64,000 bases of DNA from Echinicola vietnamensis DSM 17526. Lineage in GTDB: Bacteria > Bacteroidota > Bacteroidia > Cytophagales > Cyclobacteriaceae. Positions 62,312-64,000 of the stretch are shown here, piece by piece; within the stretch, counting starts at the first letter, position 1, and each line of letters starts with the position of its first letter. Location: contig NC_019904.1 of NCBI RefSeq assembly GCF_000325705.1, positions 70,001 to 134,000 of the forward strand, written 5' to 3'. A program made the translations under genes and the position numbers. Below the pieces are notes generated by a model that was given only the letters and a program-made list of their open reading frames with translations, searched no databases and was not told the DNA's origin.

Positions 62312-63874
62312 ATGTCAACAGTAATCGGTAAATGGGCCATTGCCCTTTGTTTGTATCTAGTATCCTTTAGCTTCACTAACGCCCAAATGTATGAGGTGTA
62401 CAACCCTCAGCTGGAACTGATCCAGAAAATCAACGACGACCACATCTTTCTGTTAAGTGAATCTATCCGAGTGAGTGACAAAGACCAAAAGCTCAAACTC
62501 CTGAATCAAAATTATGAGCCGTTTTTGGAACTGGAAGGATCATCGATATACCAATACCTAAGCCCTTGGATACTGGTGGAAAAAGATGGAAAGCTTGGAG
62601 CCTACCACGAATACGGCGAACAGATCATGAAGCCGGAATACGATCACATTGACACCCGCTACAACGAACTGCTCGGCAAAAGGGGAAACACCTTTTACCA
62701 TTATGATATCGGCACCAAAATTTTGAATTCCCTAGGCACTTTCCAAGAAGCAAAAATTGCAAAAAATGGCCAGGTGATCGCCAAGGTACCCGCCGGCTAC
62801 CAACTCCCGCTTTCTGAAAACCCCCAACATATCTATCAACATTTGGCATCGGCTTCAAACAGCGCTATCCTTTCCCGTGAAACCAGCGGGTATGGACTTA
62901 TCAACAGGCATGGGGACTATATTCTTGAGCCGGTTTTGGACACCCTCCTGCACCTTGAAAAAGAATTCTTTTTTGGCTTTAACGAAAACCAGTACATGCT
63001 CATCAAGGCCACAGAGGATGATGCTCAAATCAAGTACAGTAGCTATCACAAAATCGCCTTGGAAAACGATGTCATCCTCGAATACATCCATGGACGCCTC
63101 CGAAGGATCATGAAAAACGACGGAATCCTACTTGACATCATGGGCATGGCAGACGTAAACCGCATAGATGCCCACCATTATAATGTTTATTTCAAAAATG
63201 GAAAAGTAGGTCTCCTGGACAGCAAAGGAGTTTGGCAAGTCGTCCCAGCGGACAGCATCACCTCGATCTTACCCGGCAATGAAGAACGTTACGGGGCTTT
63301 GCACGGCCGATTCTACGGCTATGTAAACCGCGCGGGAAAATGGGTGATCCCCAATACTTTTGAAGGAACCGGACGGTTTTCTGAAGGGTTGGCTGCCGTA
63401 AAGGCCAAAGGAGCTTGGGGCTACATTGACAGTCATGGCAGCATGGTCATCCCTCCTCATTTCGATGACGCAGGGGAATTCCATAACGGACTGGCGGTCG
63501 TCAAAAAAGAAGGAAAAGCTAACCTGATCGATCGCAGCGGAAAGGAAATCCTATCCTCTTACTACCAGCATATTGATCGATCTGACGACCACTATTACAT
63601 CACCGAAAATGACGGAATGTTTGGGATCATCGATCCTAACGGAAAGGAAATCGCCTCCCCAACCTTCCAATCCGTAAGACGGGAAGGTTATGACCGAATC
63701 ATCGTACAGAAAAACGGAAGATTTGGCATCATCAATGAATCCGGAGAAGCACTCCTTCCGGTGTATTATCAAGACATCATCATCGACAACAGCGCCCAAA
63801 AAATACTTGCAGAAGACATTTTTAAGCCAATGGTCCCCGAAGAGGACAAAAAAGGTAAAAAGAAACGGAAATAG
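62312..63874 (+). CDS. Exported WG-repeat protein
   Basis: About 520 residues. A signal peptide (MSTVIGKWAIALCLYLVSFS, cleavage near TNA) is followed by WG-type repeats, e.g. GYVNRAGKWVIPNTFEG, GYIDSHGSMVIPPHFDD, GIIDPNGKEIASPTFQ and GIINESGEALLPVYYQ in the second half. The tail is Lys-rich (EEDKKGKKKRK). The repeats form a beta-rich surface structure of unknown role. The start follows from the signal peptide and promoter; the open frame begins at 62228. Confidence 0.85.
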   Translation: MSTVIGKWAIALCLYLVSFSFTNAQMYEVYNPQLELIQKINDDHIFLLSESIRVSDKDQKLKLLNQNYEPFLELEGSSIYQYLSPWILVEKDGKLGAYHEYGEQIMKPEYDHIDTRYNELLGKRGNTFYHYDIGTKILNSLGTFQEAKIAKNGQVIAKVPAGYQLPLSENPQHIYQHLASASNSAILSRETSGYGLINRHGDYILEPVLDTLLHLEKEFFFGFNENQYMLIKATEDDAQIKYSSYHKIALENDVILEYIHGRLRRIMKNDGILLDIMGMADVNRIDAHHYNVYFKNGKVGLLDSKGVWQVVPADSITSILPGNEERYGALHGRFYGYVNRAGKWVIPNTFEGTGRFSEGLAAVKAKGAWGYIDSHGSMVIPPHFDDAGEFHNGLAVVKKEGKANLIDRSGKEILSSYYQHIDRSDDHYYITENDGMFGIIDPNGKEIASPTFQSVRREGYDRIIVQKNGRFGIINESGEALLPVYYQDIIIDNSAQKILAEDIFKPMVPEEDKKGKKKRK

Positions 63875-64000
63875 TGGTCCACGCGATATTCCTGGCAAGC
63901 CGCTTCCTTGATAGCATGATCAATAAGCAGCATACTCCACGCCTTGGCAGGGCCCCTCTGCATAGCAAAGGGCAAGTCCATGGTAACCATTAGCCTGATT
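63875..64000. other. Right-edge segment without a supported gene
   Basis: 126 bases. A short leftward frame (stop at 63920-63922, open to the window edge) reads NQANGYHGLALCYAEGP and onward; it could be the end of a leftward gene, but 26 codons are too few to judge. Confidence 0.3.

Noticed and set aside
63920-64000. Leftward 26-codon open frame at the right edge
   Set aside because: Too short to judge, no family recognised; recorded only as an edge segment.

Overview
The window looks like a chromosomal core region of a Bacteroidota bacterium, most likely a member of the Cytophagales (Cyclobacteriaceae type). The evidence is indirect. The best promoter matches follow the Bacteroidota pattern (TTTG, a 17-23 base gap, then TAnnTTTG). 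Several families are typical of the phylum: DAHP synthase fused to chorismate mutase, a LptD_2-type LPS assembly protein, HsdR_N orphans, WG-repeat proteins and the ModF-like twin ABC protein. There is no phage, CRISPR array, plasmid origin or intact insertion sequence. All calls come from reading the sequence; no database was searched.

Layout. 0-10 kb: end of an outer-membrane barrel gene, enoyl-CoA hydratase/isomerase, PAP2-like membrane protein, rpoN, asnS, NAD(P)HX repair enzyme, UMF1-type transporter, and an ExbB-X-ExbD-ExbD operon. 10-19 kb: tRNA-Ser(GGA) with a duplicated 3' flank, then a tight leftward operon (glycosyltransferase, small protein, GAF-SpoIIE phosphatase, glycosyltransferase, NodB deacetylase, TatD, asparaginase), ruvC, thiL and methylmalonyl-CoA epimerase. 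19-28 kb: A-type Fe-S carrier, gcvT, comB, a biotin operon (bioF, bioD and an unusual ketosynthase), MazG-like, twin ABC ATPase, dtd. 28-44 kb: mixed metabolic and envelope genes, a WD40-DivIVA-FolB-DUF4268 operon, an Sfp-type transferase, a biotin-dependent carboxylase beta subunit, amidase, lptD, arginine deiminase. 44-50 kb: M13 peptidase, lysS, proline dehydrogenase. 50-56 kb: an aromatic amino acid operon (aroF/chorismate mutase, aroB, aroA, pheA, aminotransferase, tyrA). 56-64 kb: metal-chelate binding protein, orphan HsdR_N protein, lipoprotein amidohydrolase, HhH protein, hemA and a WG-repeat protein.

The most interesting signal is in front of the aromatic operon. A promoter leads almost directly into a 31-codon reading frame with eight Phe/Tyr codons in a run of nine. 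It is followed by a strong terminator whose 5' arm can pair instead with part of the leader. This has all the parts of a classical ribosome-stalling attenuator, and it would control the whole route from DAHP to phenylalanine and tyrosine. Other points worth attention: a ketosynthase-like protein without the usual first catalytic histidine inside the biotin operon, an ABC protein with one intact and one systematically degenerate ATP site, a 119-bp direct repeat that includes the 3' end of tRNA-Ser, an A-type carrier paralogue without its C-terminal cysteine pair, and a polysaccharide-type operon with an embedded SpoIIE phosphatase.
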